Shown piece by piece: positions 26,323 to 35,024 of a DNA stretch of 64,000 nt. Every line of letters starts with the position of its first letter. Position 1 is the first letter of the stretch. This DNA is from Ruixingdingia sedimenti. Its GTDB lineage: Bacteria; Pseudomonadota; Alphaproteobacteria; Rhodobacterales; Rhodobacteraceae. Below the pieces are notes generated by a model. The model saw nothing but the letters and a program-made list of their open reading frames with translations. It was not told where the DNA came from and searched no databases. The stretch lies in the NCBI RefSeq assembly GCF_031432425.1, contig NZ_JAVKPH010000005.1, forward strand, positions 176,881 to 240,880. Reading direction: 5' to 3'. Made by a program: the position numbers and the translations under genes.

Positions 26323-27561
26323 ATGGACCAGAGTGACGGAACGCTGCTCATCTACGCGCCGGTGCCGCTGTATCGCGCGGCGGATGGCGGCTGGCTGGTC
26401 GAGGCGCAGGCCTGCAACGGGCTGCGGCTCTGGGCGGAGAACTTTGCGCGGGTGATCGTGATGATGCCGCTTGCCCCCGGCGCGCCGCCGCCCGGGTGGG
26501 TGCCTGCCGCCGCCATCGGCCCGGCAGTGGCGCGGATAGAGATCGCGGCGCTGCCCATGGCCTGGCGGCCCGACCGCTTCCTGCGGCATCTGCCCGCCAC
26601 GCGCCGTCGCATCCGCGCGCTGATCGACCGGGCGGATTACCTCAGTTTCGCCATCGGCGGGCTGTTCGGCGACTGGGGCGCCGTCGCCTGTTTCGAGGCG
26701 CGCCGGATGGGCCGGCGGCATGCGGTCTGGACCGACCGGGTGGAATCGGCGGTGACGCGGCACATGGCGGCGCAGCCGGGCCCCTGGCGCGCGCGGCTGC
26801 GGGCGCGGCTGACGCACCGGCCGATGGCGGCGCTGGAACGCGCGGTGATCCGGGGGGCGGACCTCGGCCTTTTTCATGGCGGCGAGACCTTTGCCGCCTA
26901 TGCCCCCTTCAGCCGCAATCCCCATATGGTGCATGACATTCATCTGTCGCGCGCCGACCACATCGCCCCCGCGGCGCTGAAGGCCAAGGCGGCCGGCGCG
27001 GCCGAGGGGCCGTTGCGTCTGGCCTATGTCGGGCGGGCGGATCCGATGAAGGGCCCGCGCGACTGGATCGCGGTGCTGGAAAGGCTGGCCGCCGAAGGGG
27101 TCGATTTCCGCGCCACCTGGCTGGGCGACGGGCAGGATCTGGCCTGGATGCGCGCCCGGCTGGCCGCCGATGGGGGGCTGCTGGCGGGGCGGGTGGATCT
27201 GCCCGGCTTCACCGAGGACCGGGGGGCGGTGCTGCGCCTGCTGCGGGGCGCGCATCTCTTCCTCTTCTGCCACCAGACCCCGGAATCGCCCCGCTGCCTG
27301 ATCGAGGCGCTGGTGTCCGCCGCGCCGATCCTGGGCTATGACGGGGCCTTCGCGCGCGATCTGATCGCCGGGCATGGCGGCGGGGTGCTGGTGCCGCAGG
27401 GCGATGTGGCGGCGCTGGCCGGGGCGGTGGCGGCGCTGGCGCGGGACCGCGGGCGGCTCGCCGGGGCGATCCGGGCCGCGGCGGCCGATGGCGCGATGTT
27501 CAGCGACGACGAGGTGTTCCGCCACCGCAGCGCGATCATCCGCGCCCATCTGGGGCGCTAG
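26323..27561 (+). CDS. Glycosyltransferase (GT4-like)
   Basis: A 412-residue predicted cytoplasmic glycosyltransferase with two Rossmann-like halves. The C-terminal half carries the family features LRLAYVGRADPMKGPRDWIAVLERL and PESPRCLIEALVSAAPILGYD, where the sugar nucleotide binds. The N-terminal half is divergent. Acceptor and donor cannot be inferred, since no polysaccharide locus is adjacent. The start has GGGAACGGA upstream. The stop directly abuts the stop of the convergent Nudix gene. Confidence 0.8.
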   Translation: MDQSDGTLLIYAPVPLYRAADGGWLVEAQACNGLRLWAENFARVIVMMPLAPGAPPPGWVPAAAIGPAVARIEIAALPMAWRPDRFLRHLPATRRRIRALIDRADYLSFAIGGLFGDWGAVACFEARRMGRRHAVWTDRVESAVTRHMAAQPGPWRARLRARLTHRPMAALERAVIRGADLGLFHGGETFAAYAPFSRNPHMVHDIHLSRADHIAPAALKAKAAGAAEGPLRLAYVGRADPMKGPRDWIAVLERLAAEGVDFRATWLGDGQDLAWMRARLAADGGLLAGRVDLPGFTEDRGAVLRLLRGAHLFLFCHQTPESPRCLIEALVSAAPILGYDGAFARDLIAGHGGGVLVPQGDVAALAGAVAALARDRGRLAGAIRAAAADGAMFSDDEVFRHRSAIIRAHLGR

Positions 27562-28014
27562 TCAGCGAGCCAGCGGCTCCAGCGGGTCATAGCCGATCCC
27601 CTCGCCCCATGCCGCCTGCGGCAGGCTGTCGGGCTTGAACCGGATCGCGCCCATCTCGGCGCGGGCGAAGAACCGCCGTTCCGTCACCACGCCCTCGGGG
27701 TCGCGCCAGTCGGGCGACAGCGCGCCGCCGGTGATGGTGCAGCGGAAAAAGACCTCGATCTGGTGAAAGCCGTTGGCCGGGTCGTGGTATTCGTTCACCA
27801 GCACCGGCCGGCCCACGGCGACGGCAAGCCCGGTTTCCTCGTGCACCTCGCGGGCGAGGTTGTCGGGCAGCGACTGGTGCGGTTCCGCCCCGCCGCCGGG
27901 CGCGCACCACAGATCCGACACCCCGCCGGGCCAGGCATTGACCAGCAACAGCCGGTCCTGATGCAGGATCAGGGCGCGGACGGCAAGGCGGTGGCGGGCG
28001 GGACGCAGGGTCAT
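27562..28014 (-). CDS. Nudix hydrolase
   Basis: A 150-residue Nudix protein. The box GGGAEPHQSLPDNLAREV followed by HEETGL is recognisable; the first conserved Glu of the consensus is Gln here, while the metal-binding REVHEE core is intact. The substrate is probably a nucleoside diphosphate derivative but cannot be specified. The ATG at 28014 is used; an upstream ATG at 28050 has its ribosome site too close. Confidence 0.82.
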   Translation of the reverse strand: MTLRPARHRLAVRALILHQDRLLLVNAWPGGVSDLWCAPGGGAEPHQSLPDNLAREVHEETGLAVAVGRPVLVNEYHDPANGFHQIEVFFRCTITGGALSPDWRDPEGVVTERRFFARAEMGAIRFKPDSLPQAAWGEGIGYDPLEPLAR

Positions 28015-28112
28015 GGGCGATTTCTGCGCCGGGCGGGGGGCAATGTCCATTCCCCCTCTCGCATCGCGGCGCCGCCACGCCTACCTTTGCCCTGTTGCCC
28101 GACGAGGACCCG

Positions 28113-28853
28113 ATGCCGCGCCTGCCGATCCTTCTTGCCCTCGTGGCGGCCCTTGCCGCCGCGGCGCCCGCCCGGGCGGCCGATTGCGTGGTGCTGCTGC
28201 ACGGGCTGGCCCGCAGCGAGGCGTCGCTGGCGCTGATGCGCGCGGCGCTGGAGGGTGCGGGCTATCGCGTGGTCAACCGCGGCTATCCCTCGACCACCGC
28301 CCCGGTGGAGGATCTGGCGCGCGACTACGTCGGCCCGGCGGTGCGCGAATGCGGCCCCGAGGGGGCGGTGCATTTCGTCACCCATTCGATGGGCGGGATC
28401 CTCGTGCGCATCTGGCTGACGGCGCATCGCCTGACGCATCCGGGCCGGGTGGTGATGCTGGGTCCGCCCAACCAGGGCAGCGAACTGGTCGACGCCCTGG
28501 GGGAAATCGCCGCCTTCGAATGGATCAACGGCCCCGCGGGGCACGAACTGGGCACCGGCGAGGGCAGCGTGCCGCGCCACCTGCCGCCGGTGGATTTCGC
28601 GCTTGGCGTGATCGCGGGCGACCGGTCGCTGAACCCGGTCTATTCGGCGCTGATCGCGGGGCCCGACGATGGCAAGGTGTCGGTCGATTCCACCCGCGTG
28701 GCGGGGATGGCCGACCATATCGTGCTGCCGGTGACGCATACGTTCATGATGAACTCGCCCATCGTCATCGCGCAGGTGCTGGCCTTTCTGTCCACCGGCC
28801 GCTTCGACCCCGAGGCCAACTGGGTCGAGGCGGTGGCGCGGCTGCTGCCCTAG
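28113..28853 (+). CDS. Exported lipase-like alpha/beta hydrolase
   Basis: A 246-residue secreted hydrolase. A signal peptide (LPILLALVAALAAAAPARA) is followed by VVLLHGLARSEASL (oxyanion loop) and the nucleophile elbow THSMGGILVR. The Asp and His of the triad probably lie in SVDSTRV and PVTHTFMM. The sequence resembles triacylglycerol lipase-like and thermostable esterase families. The ATG at 28113 has GACGAGGAC upstream. Confidence 0.82.
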   Translation: MPRLPILLALVAALAAAAPARAADCVVLLHGLARSEASLALMRAALEGAGYRVVNRGYPSTTAPVEDLARDYVGPAVRECGPEGAVHFVTHSMGGILVRIWLTAHRLTHPGRVVMLGPPNQGSELVDALGEIAAFEWINGPAGHELGTGEGSVPRHLPPVDFALGVIAGDRSLNPVYSALIAGPDDGKVSVDSTRVAGMADHIVLPVTHTFMMNSPIVIAQVLAFLSTGRFDPEANWVEAVARLLP

Positions 28854-28872
28854 GATTGACCGCCGACCCGCC

Positions 28873-29946
28873 CTAGCTGCGCGGCCGGATGCGGTTCACG
28901 TGGCCCATCTTGCGGCCCGGCCGCGCCTCTGCCTTGCCGTAGAGGTGCACGGCGGTCCGCGCCTCGCGCAGCAGGTCGGGAAGGCGGTCCACATCCTCGC
29001 CGATCAGGTTTTCCATCACCACATCCGCATACCGCCCGCCATCGCCAAGCGGCAGGCCGGCGACGGCGCGGATATGCTGTTCGAACTGGTCCACCGCGCA
29101 GCCGTTCTGCGTCCAGTGGCCGGAGTTGTGGACGCGCGGCGCGATCTCGTTCACCAGCAGGCCCTGCGGGGTCACGAACAGCTCCACCCCCAACACCCCC
29201 ACATAATCGAGCGCATTGAGGATCCGCGCCGCGATCAGCACCGCGTCCTGCTGCTGCGCCGCCGTCAGCCGGGCGGGCACGGTGGTGGTGGCAAGGATGC
29301 CGTCGCGGTGCACGTTCTCGCCGGGGTCATAGGCGGCGACGCTGCCGTCGACGCCCCGCGCGGCGATCACCGAGACCTCGTGGCTGAAGGTCACGAACCC
29401 CTCCAGCACCGCCGACGCGCCCTGCATGGCGGCCAGCGCGCCGGGCGCATCGCCCGCCGCCTTGATCCGCGCCTGCCCCTTGCCGTCATAGCCGAGCCGT
29501 GTGGTTTTCAGGATCGCCGGCGCCCCGATCCGCGCCAGCGCGGCGTCCAGATCGGCAAGGTCGTTCACCGGGGCGAAGGGCGCGGTGCGCAGGCCGATCC
29601 CGCTCAGAAAGGTCTTTTCGGCGATCCGGTCCTGACTGACGGCCAGCGCGCGGCGGTTGGGACGGATCGGGCGGGCGGCCTCCAGCAGGTCGAGCGCGGC
29701 GGTCGGCACGTTCTCGAACTCGTAGGTGATCACATCCACGCCCGCGGCGAAATCGGCCAGCGCGGCGGCATCCTCGTAAGGCGCGGTGAAGGTCTTTTCC
29801 GCCACCTGCCCCGCGGGCGGGTTGGCCGCCGGTTCATAGATATGGCAGCGATAGCCGAGCCGCGCCGCCGCGACCGACAGCATCCGGCCAAGCTGGCCGC
29901 CGCCGAGGATGCCGATGACGGAACCGGGGGGCAGGGGGGTGGTCAT
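28873..29946 (-). CDS. purK: N5-carboxyaminoimidazole ribonucleotide synthase PurK
   Basis: A 357-residue ATP-grasp enzyme that carboxylates AIR using ATP and bicarbonate in purine synthesis. It shows IGILGGGQLGRML at the N-terminus, ILKTTRLGYDGKGQ in the ATP-grasp domain, and VNEIAPRVHNSGHWT in the metal-binding site. It follows purE by 43 bases and works on its product chain with PurE. Confidence 0.96.
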   Translation of the reverse strand: MTTPLPPGSVIGILGGGQLGRMLSVAAARLGYRCHIYEPAANPPAGQVAEKTFTAPYEDAAALADFAAGVDVITYEFENVPTAALDLLEAARPIRPNRRALAVSQDRIAEKTFLSGIGLRTAPFAPVNDLADLDAALARIGAPAILKTTRLGYDGKGQARIKAAGDAPGALAAMQGASAVLEGFVTFSHEVSVIAARGVDGSVAAYDPGENVHRDGILATTTVPARLTAAQQQDAVLIAARILNALDYVGVLGVELFVTPQGLLVNEIAPRVHNSGHWTQNGCAVDQFEQHIRAVAGLPLGDGGRYADVVMENLIGEDVDRLPDLLREARTAVHLYGKAEARPGRKMGHVNRIRPRS

Positions 29947-29989
29947 GCGTGTTCCCGCCCCAGAGCCCGAGGCGCGGCGCCCGTGCGGG

Positions 29990-30472
29990 CTATTCGTCAA
30001 CGGGTTCGTCGGGGATCGAGGCCGACAGCGCATCGCGCCAGGCTTGCAGCCGTTCGGCCAGCGCGGGGTCCGACAGCGCCAGGATCGCCGCCGCCATCAG
30101 CCCGCCGTTCGCCGCCCCCGCCGCCCCGATCGCCATCGTTGCCACGGGGAACCCCTTGGGCATCTGCACGATGGAATAAAGGCTGTCCACGCCCGACAGC
30201 GCGCGGGTCTGCACCGGCACGCCGATCACCGGCAGGCGGGTTTTCGACGCCATCATGCCCGGCAGATGCGCCGCGCCGCCCGCGCCCGCGACGATGACCT
30301 TCAGCCCGCGGTCCGCCGCCGCCTTGCCGTAGGACCACAGCCGGTCGGGCGTGCGGTGGGCGGAGACGATCTTGGCTTCCCACGCCACGCCGAGTTCGTC
30401 CAGCACCGCGGCCGCCTCTTTCATCGTCGGCCAGTCGGACTGGCTGCCCATGATGATCCCAACCTGTGCCAT
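29990..30472 (-). CDS. purE: N5-carboxyaminoimidazole ribonucleotide mutase PurE
   Basis: A 160-residue mutase that moves the carboxyl group from N5-CAIR to form CAIR. It has IIMGSQSDWPTM, the signature SAHRTPDR and AGAGGAAHLPGM. GGGGGAACG precedes the ATG at 30472. It is upstream of purK on the same strand. Confidence 0.97.
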   Translation of the reverse strand: MAQVGIIMGSQSDWPTMKEAAAVLDELGVAWEAKIVSAHRTPDRLWSYGKAAADRGLKVIVAGAGGAAHLPGMMASKTRLPVIGVPVQTRALSGVDSLYSIVQMPKGFPVATMAIGAAGAANGGLMAAAILALSDPALAERLQAWRDALSASIPDEPVDE

Positions 30473-30517
30473 TCGTTCCCCCGGATTCGGAGCGCGCACT
30501 ATAACGGCCCGGCGGGC

Positions 30518-30736
30518 TCAGGCAATGATGTCGGGGATCAGGCGGTCCTCGATCGTGGCGATCATGTCCTTGAGCGCCAGCTTGTGCTTTTTCAGCCGGC
30601 GCAGCGTCAGCGGGTCGCTGCGCTGCGCGGCCTCCATCGCATGGATCGCCTCGTCCAGGTCGCGGTGTTCGCGGCGCAGGACCTCCAGGCGGATGCGCAG
30701 AACTTCCTCGGTGTCGAGTTCGGTCGGGGCGTTCAT
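30518..30736 (-). CDS. YdcH-family protein (DUF465)
   Basis: A 72-residue, highly charged, all-helical small protein with the DUF465 hallmark LRRLKKHKLALKDMI. The heptad-like pattern predicts a coiled-coil hairpin. The function of the family is unknown. It lies 45 bases upstream of purE on the same strand. Confidence 0.85.
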   Translation of the reverse strand: MNAPTELDTEEVLRIRLEVLRREHRDLDEAIHAMEAAQRSDPLTLRRLKKHKLALKDMIATIEDRLIPDIIA

Positions 30737-30824
30737 GAAAGCTATGTGAGTCGTTGCGGTGGCTTGCCGCCCATTCTAGGCCCATGCGCGCCGGTTTGGA
30801 AGGAAATCCACGGCATGGCGGGGG

Positions 30825-30853
30825 CTTGCCGATCAGTTCCCCGCCCCCCATAT
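30825..30853 (+). promoter_or_regulatory. Candidate RpoH (sigma-32) promoter for hsp20
   Basis: CTTGCC (30825-30830) and CCCCATAT (30846-30853) are 15 bases apart. The minus-10 part matches the heat-shock consensus CCCCATnT very well; the minus-35 part matches CTTGAA in four of six positions. It lies about 65 bases upstream of the hsp20 start. Confidence 0.55.
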
Positions 30854-30918
30854 TCATTCGGCGGGTTGCCTGCAAGGCGGGGGCCCGCAACGGTGTCGCT
30901 TGCTGCAAGGGCATGGAA

Positions 30919-31332
30919 ATGACGAAACTGAGCTTCGGGTCGCATCCCTTCCTTCTGGGCTTCGAACAGTTGGAACGGCTTGTCGAACGGACGGCCAAGA
31001 CCGCGGGCGAAGGCTATCCGCCGTTCAACATCGAACGGGTGAGCGAAAACGACTATCGCATCACGCTGGCGGTGGCGGGGTTCCGCGAAAGCGATCTGGC
31101 GATCACCGTCGAGGACCGGCAGCTTGTCATCCGCGGCCGGCAGGACGAAGCCGACGAAGGCCGCGTTTTCCTGCATCGCGGCATCGCAGCGCGGCAGTTC
31201 CAGCGCAGCTTCGTTCTGGCCGAAGGGGTCGAGGTGGCGGGCGCGCGGCTGGAAAACGGCCTGCTTCATGTCGACCTGCGCCGCGCCGTGCCGGAAACGG
31301 TGGTGCAGACAATCCACATTACCAGTGCTTGA
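30919..31332 (+). CDS. Small heat-shock protein, Hsp20/alpha-crystallin
   Basis: A 137-residue holdase chaperone. The alpha-crystallin domain spans about residues 33-135 with YRITLAVAGFRESDLAITVE, RGIAARQFQRSFVLAEGV and LENGLLHVDL. The start ATG at 30919 has AAGG eight bases upstream; an ATG two codons earlier has it too close. It is followed 13 bases later by a DUF1150 gene, a pairing usual in this bacterial group. Heat regulation is suggested by the upstream RpoH-like promoter. Confidence 0.93.
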   Translation: MTKLSFGSHPFLLGFEQLERLVERTAKTAGEGYPPFNIERVSENDYRITLAVAGFRESDLAITVEDRQLVIRGRQDEADEGRVFLHRGIAARQFQRSFVLAEGVEVAGARLENGLLHVDLRRAVPETVVQTIHITSA

Positions 31333-31345
31333 GGAGGCTCGTGTA

Positions 31346-31573
31346 ATGGATGTTCCTTTTGATTTCGGGCCCGAAACGGGCGACCGCATCGTCTATGTCC
31401 GCCCCGTCGCGGTGGCCGACCTGCCCGAGGATCTGCGCGCGCAGGTCGGCGGGCTGGACGTGATCTATTCCGTCCACCGCCCGGATGGCGAACGGCTGGC
31501 GCTGGTGCGCGACCGCAAGCTCGCCTTCCTGCTGGCGCGCCAGCACGATCTGGCGCCGGTGAACGTGCACTGA
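31346..31573 (+). CDS. DUF1150 family protein
   Basis: A 75-residue protein of the DUF1150 family: RIVYVRPVAVADLPEDLRAQ, then YSVHRPDGERLALVRDRKLAF. GAGGAGG precedes the ATG. It is probably co-transcribed with hsp20 and so heat-induced. The function is unknown. Confidence 0.88.
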   Translation: MDVPFDFGPETGDRIVYVRPVAVADLPEDLRAQVGGLDVIYSVHRPDGERLALVRDRKLAFLLARQHDLAPVNVH

Positions 31574-31588
31574 CGCGCCGGGGCTGCC

Positions 31589-31888
31589 TCAGTTGAGGCA
31601 GAGGTACAGCCGTTCGATGACGTAGGTATACTGCCCCGTCGGGATGTTCCGCGTGCTGGTGAATTCTGCCCGTTTGCGGTGCCCGCGCTGGCAGATTTCC
31701 ACCGCCCGGGCGTCGGCCTTGGCGTTGACCGCCGCGCGGTCCTGATCCGAGGCGAACATCAGCGCGCCGCCGTCGAGCTGGATGCTCACGCTGTCGCCGT
31801 TGTATTGCGACACCGCGGGTTCGACCGTCGGCGCGGCGCAGGCGGTCAGCGCCGTCAGAAGGACGGTCAGCAGCACGGATTTTCTCAT
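31589..31888 (-). CDS. Small predicted lipoprotein, function unknown
   Basis: A 99-residue protein with a lipoprotein signal peptide: MRKSVLLTVLLTALTAC, where LTAC is a plausible lipobox with Cys17. The mature part is hydrophilic with EICQRGHRKRAEFTSTRNIP and a terminal Cys at LYLCLN. I recognise no named family. The gene is alone, convergent with the DUF1150 gene. Confidence 0.75.
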   Translation of the reverse strand: MRKSVLLTVLLTALTACAAPTVEPAVSQYNGDSVSIQLDGGALMFASDQDRAAVNAKADARAVEICQRGHRKRAEFTSTRNIPTGQYTYVIERLYLCLN

Positions 31889-31982
31889 CTGATGGCTTCC
31901 CTTGTGATCGCCGGTGCGTGCCGGCCCGGCCGATCTAACCGCGCAAAGGTAAACAAGGGGTTAATCCGACCGGGAAACGGAA

Positions 31983-32010
31983 AAGGGCCCGTCCGGCAGG
32001 ACGGGCCCTT
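31983..32010 (-). terminator. Terminator of the sat-cysC gene
   Basis: Perfect arms AAGGGCCCGTCC (31983-31994) and GGACGGGCCCTT (31999-32010) with a four-base loop. On the minus strand the stem is followed by a TTTT run. It lies 20 bases after the stop. Confidence 0.88.
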
Positions 32011-32030
32011 CCGCATCCGGCCGTGCCGGA

Positions 32031-33737
32031 TCAGGCCTTGATCAGGCCCATCGATTCCAGCGTCAGCAGCACCTGATGCGCGCAGCTGTCGACATCGGTG
32101 CCCTCGGTTTCCACCCGCAGTTCGGGCTTCACCGGTGCCTCGTAGGGGTCGGAGATCCCGGTGAATTCCTTGATCTTGCCTTCGCGGGCCAGCTTGTAGA
32201 GCCCCTTGCGGTCGCGGCGTTCGCATTCCTCGACCGAGGTCGCCACATGCACCTCGATGAAGGCGCCGTAGGCCTCGATCATCTCGCGCACGGCGCGGCG
32301 GGTCGCGGTATAGGGTGCGATCGGGGCGCAGATGGCGATGCCGCCGTTCTTGGTGATCTCGGACGCGACATAGCCGATGCGCTTGATGTTGATGTCGCGG
32401 TGTTCCTTGCTGAACCCCAGTTCCGACGACAGATGCTTGCGCACCACGTCACCGTCCAGAAGCGTCACCGGACGGCCGCCCATTTCCATCAGCTTGACCA
32501 TCAGCGCGTTGGCGATGGTGGACTTGCCCGACCCGGACAGGCCGGTGAAGAACACCGTGAAGCCCTGCTTCGCGCGCGGCGGCGAGGTGCGGCGCAGTTC
32601 GGCCACGACCTCGGGGAAGCTGAACCATTCGGGGATCTCCAGCCCCTCGCGCAGGCGGCGGCGCAGTTCGGTGCCGGAAATGTTCAGCACCGTCGCGCCC
32701 TCGGGCACCTCGCCTTCGGGGAAATACTGGGCCTTTTCCTGCACATAGACCATCTGTTTGAAATCGACCATCCTGATGCCGATTTCGTCCTGGTGCTTGC
32801 GGACCAGTTCCTGCGCGTCATAGGGGCCGTAGAAATCCTGCCCCTGGCTGTTCTTGCCGGGGCCCGCATGGTCGCGCCCGACGATGAAATGGGTCAGCCC
32901 GTGGTTGCGGCGGATCATCGCGTGCCACAGCGCCTCGCGCGGGCCGGCCATGCGCATGGCGAGGTTCAGCAGCGACAGATGCGTGGTCGACTGCGGATAT
33001 TTGTCCAGCACCGCCTCATAGCAGCGCACGCGGGTGAAATGGTCCACGTCGCCCGGTTTGGTCATGCCGACCACCGGATGGATCAGCAGGTTCGCCTGCG
33101 CCTCGCGCGCGGCGCGGAAAGTCAGTTCCTGGTGCGCGCGGTGCAGCGGGTTGCGCGTCTGGAACGCAACGATCTTCTGCCAGCCCACCTTGCGGAAGAA
33201 GGCGCGCAACTCGTTCGGGGTGTCGCGGCGGGCCTTGAAGTCGTAGTGCACCGGCTGCTGGATGCCGGTCACGGGACCGCCCAGATAGACCTTGCCGGCC
33301 GTGTTGTGCAGATAGTTCACCGCCGGATGCGCCACGTCGTCGGCACCGAAGACCTTTTCGGCCTCGTTCGACTTGTTCGGCACCCATTTGTCGCTGATCG
33401 ACAGGATGGCGAGGATCACGCCCTCCTGATCGCGCAGCGCGATGTCGGTGCCGGGCTCGACCTTCTCGGCGAAGGCTTCGGACACGTCGAGCGTGATCGG
33501 CATCGGCCAGAGCGACCCGTCCGCGAGCCGCATGTTTTCCACCACGCCGTCATAGTCGGCCTCGCCCAGAAAGCCCTTGAGCGGATAGAAGCCGCCGTTC
33601 ATCAGCAGTTCGAGGTCGCAGGTCTGACGCGGGGTCAGATCCCACGACAGCAGGTTGCCGGCTTCGATCTTGAGTTTCTGGGCGGATTCGGCGGAAACAT
33701 AAAGCTCCGGGATCGGAGCATGGGACGACAGAGCCAT
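32031..33737 (-). CDS. Bifunctional ATP sulfurylase / APS kinase fusion
   Basis: A 568-residue fusion for sulfate activation. The N-terminal Sat domain (to about 385) carries QTRNPLHRAHQEL and VGRDHAGPG, the ATP-sulfurylase signatures. The C-terminal APS kinase domain has the P-loop FFTGLSGSGKST and DGDVVRKHLSSELGFS. Together they convert sulfate to APS and PAPS. This Sat-CysC order is distinct from the GTPase-linked CysD/CysN system. The CysC domain retains its catalytic motifs, so it is probably active. Confidence 0.95.
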   Translation of the reverse strand: MALSSHAPIPELYVSAESAQKLKIEAGNLLSWDLTPRQTCDLELLMNGGFYPLKGFLGEADYDGVVENMRLADGSLWPMPITLDVSEAFAEKVEPGTDIALRDQEGVILAILSISDKWVPNKSNEAEKVFGADDVAHPAVNYLHNTAGKVYLGGPVTGIQQPVHYDFKARRDTPNELRAFFRKVGWQKIVAFQTRNPLHRAHQELTFRAAREAQANLLIHPVVGMTKPGDVDHFTRVRCYEAVLDKYPQSTTHLSLLNLAMRMAGPREALWHAMIRRNHGLTHFIVGRDHAGPGKNSQGQDFYGPYDAQELVRKHQDEIGIRMVDFKQMVYVQEKAQYFPEGEVPEGATVLNISGTELRRRLREGLEIPEWFSFPEVVAELRRTSPPRAKQGFTVFFTGLSGSGKSTIANALMVKLMEMGGRPVTLLDGDVVRKHLSSELGFSKEHRDINIKRIGYVASEITKNGGIAICAPIAPYTATRRAVREMIEAYGAFIEVHVATSVEECERRDRKGLYKLAREGKIKEFTGISDPYEAPVKPELRVETEGTDVDSCAHQVLLTLESMGLIKA

Positions 33738-33840
33738 TGCGTATCTCGGCTTTCCTGAAAATGCGGCTTGAACGCGAAAACGCGCTAGCCGGGCCTTACC
33801 CCCGTCACGCCCCGCTTTTCAAGCGCAATTGGCCGCGAAA

Positions 33841-33877
33841 CCTGCCGCAGGGGCGAAAAATGCCGCCCTGCGGCAGG
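33841..33877 (-). terminator. Terminator of trxB
   Basis: Perfect 12-base arms CCTGCCGCAGGG (33841-33852) and CCCTGCGGCAGG (33866-33877) start eight bases after the trxB stop. On the minus strand they are followed by TTTC. The remaining gap to the sat-cysC start holds nothing else clear. Confidence 0.85.
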
Positions 33878-33884
33878 AGAACGC

Positions 33885-34826
33885 CTATTCGCCGCCCGCA
33901 AGAAAGCGTTCGGCGTCCAGTGCGGCCATGCAGCCCATGCCGGCAGAGGTCACGGCCTGGCGGTAGACGTGATCGGTCAGGTCGCCCGCCGCGAACACCC
34001 CGGGGATCGAGGTGCGGGTGGTGCCGGGTTCGACCTTGACGTAGCCGCCGTGGTGCAGGTCCAGCTGATCCTTGACCAGTTCCGACGCCGGCGCATGGCC
34101 GATCGCCACGAAGAAACCCGCGCAGGGCAGGGTGCGCTCAGTGCCGGTCTGCACGTCGCGGATGCGCACGCCGCTGACGGCGGCGGGGTCGCCCTCGCCC
34201 AGGATCTCCTCGACGGTATGGTTCCAGACCACCTCGACCTTGGGATGCTTGAACAGCCGGTCCTGAAGGATCTTTTCGGCGCGAAAGCTGTCGCGGCGGT
34301 GGACGACCGTCACCTTGCTGGCGAAATTGGTCAGGAACAGCGCCTCTTCCACCGCGGTGTTGCCGCCGCCGATCACCACGACCTCTTTGCCGCGGTAGAA
34401 GAACCCGTCGCAGGTGGCGCAGGCCGACACGCCGAAGCCCTTGAACCGTTCCTCGGACGGGATCCCCAGCCATTTCGCCTGCGCCCCGGTGGCGAGGATC
34501 ACCGCGTCGGCGGTATAGGTGGTGCCGCTGTCGCCCTGCGCGGTGAAGGGCCGCGCCGACAGGTCGAGCGACAGGATCTGGTCGGCGACGATCTCTGCCC
34601 CCATCTCGCGCGCGTGGTCTTCCATGCGGACCATCAGGTCGGGGCCCTGCACCATCGTGTCGCCGGGCCAGTTCTCGACCTCGGTGGTGATGGTCAGCTG
34701 GCCGCCGGGCTGGATGCCCTGCACCAGCAGCGGCTGCAACATCGCCCGCGCGGAATAGACCGCGGCGGTATAACCCGCCGGACCCGAACCGATGATGAGC
34801 ACCCGAGTATGGCGTTTGTCCGGCAT
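33885..34826 (-). CDS. trxB: Thioredoxin reductase
   Basis: A 313-residue NADPH-dependent FAD enzyme that reduces thioredoxin. FAD binding is at IIGSGPAGYTAA (11-22), the redox-active pair is CATC (C136, C139), NADPH binding is at VVIGGGNTAVEEA, and the C-terminal FAD motif is GVFAAGDLTD. It is divergent from an Lrp-type gene, a familiar layout in this group. A long reading frame to 35783 on this strand is antisense to lrp and was dismissed. Confidence 0.97.
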   Translation of the reverse strand: MPDKRHTRVLIIGSGPAGYTAAVYSARAMLQPLLVQGIQPGGQLTITTEVENWPGDTMVQGPDLMVRMEDHAREMGAEIVADQILSLDLSARPFTAQGDSGTTYTADAVILATGAQAKWLGIPSEERFKGFGVSACATCDGFFYRGKEVVVIGGGNTAVEEALFLTNFASKVTVVHRRDSFRAEKILQDRLFKHPKVEVVWNHTVEEILGEGDPAAVSGVRIRDVQTGTERTLPCAGFFVAIGHAPASELVKDQLDLHHGGYVKVEPGTTRTSIPGVFAAGDLTDHVYRQAVTSAGMGCMAALDAERFLAGGE

Positions 34827-35024
34827 CGCATTCTTTCCTTTCCTTGTTCGCCCCGATATAGAACGCGCCCCTGCGCGCGGAAAGCCCCGCCGGGGCGGAC
34901 TGCGGCGGATTGCGCGCCGCACCTGTGCCCCCGACAGGAAATGCCTGTGAAGGACCGCAATTGAAACATTGTTGCGCGGGTCGGGCGAAACCCCTACATT
35001 CCGCCGCGAAGAAGGAGACCCGAC

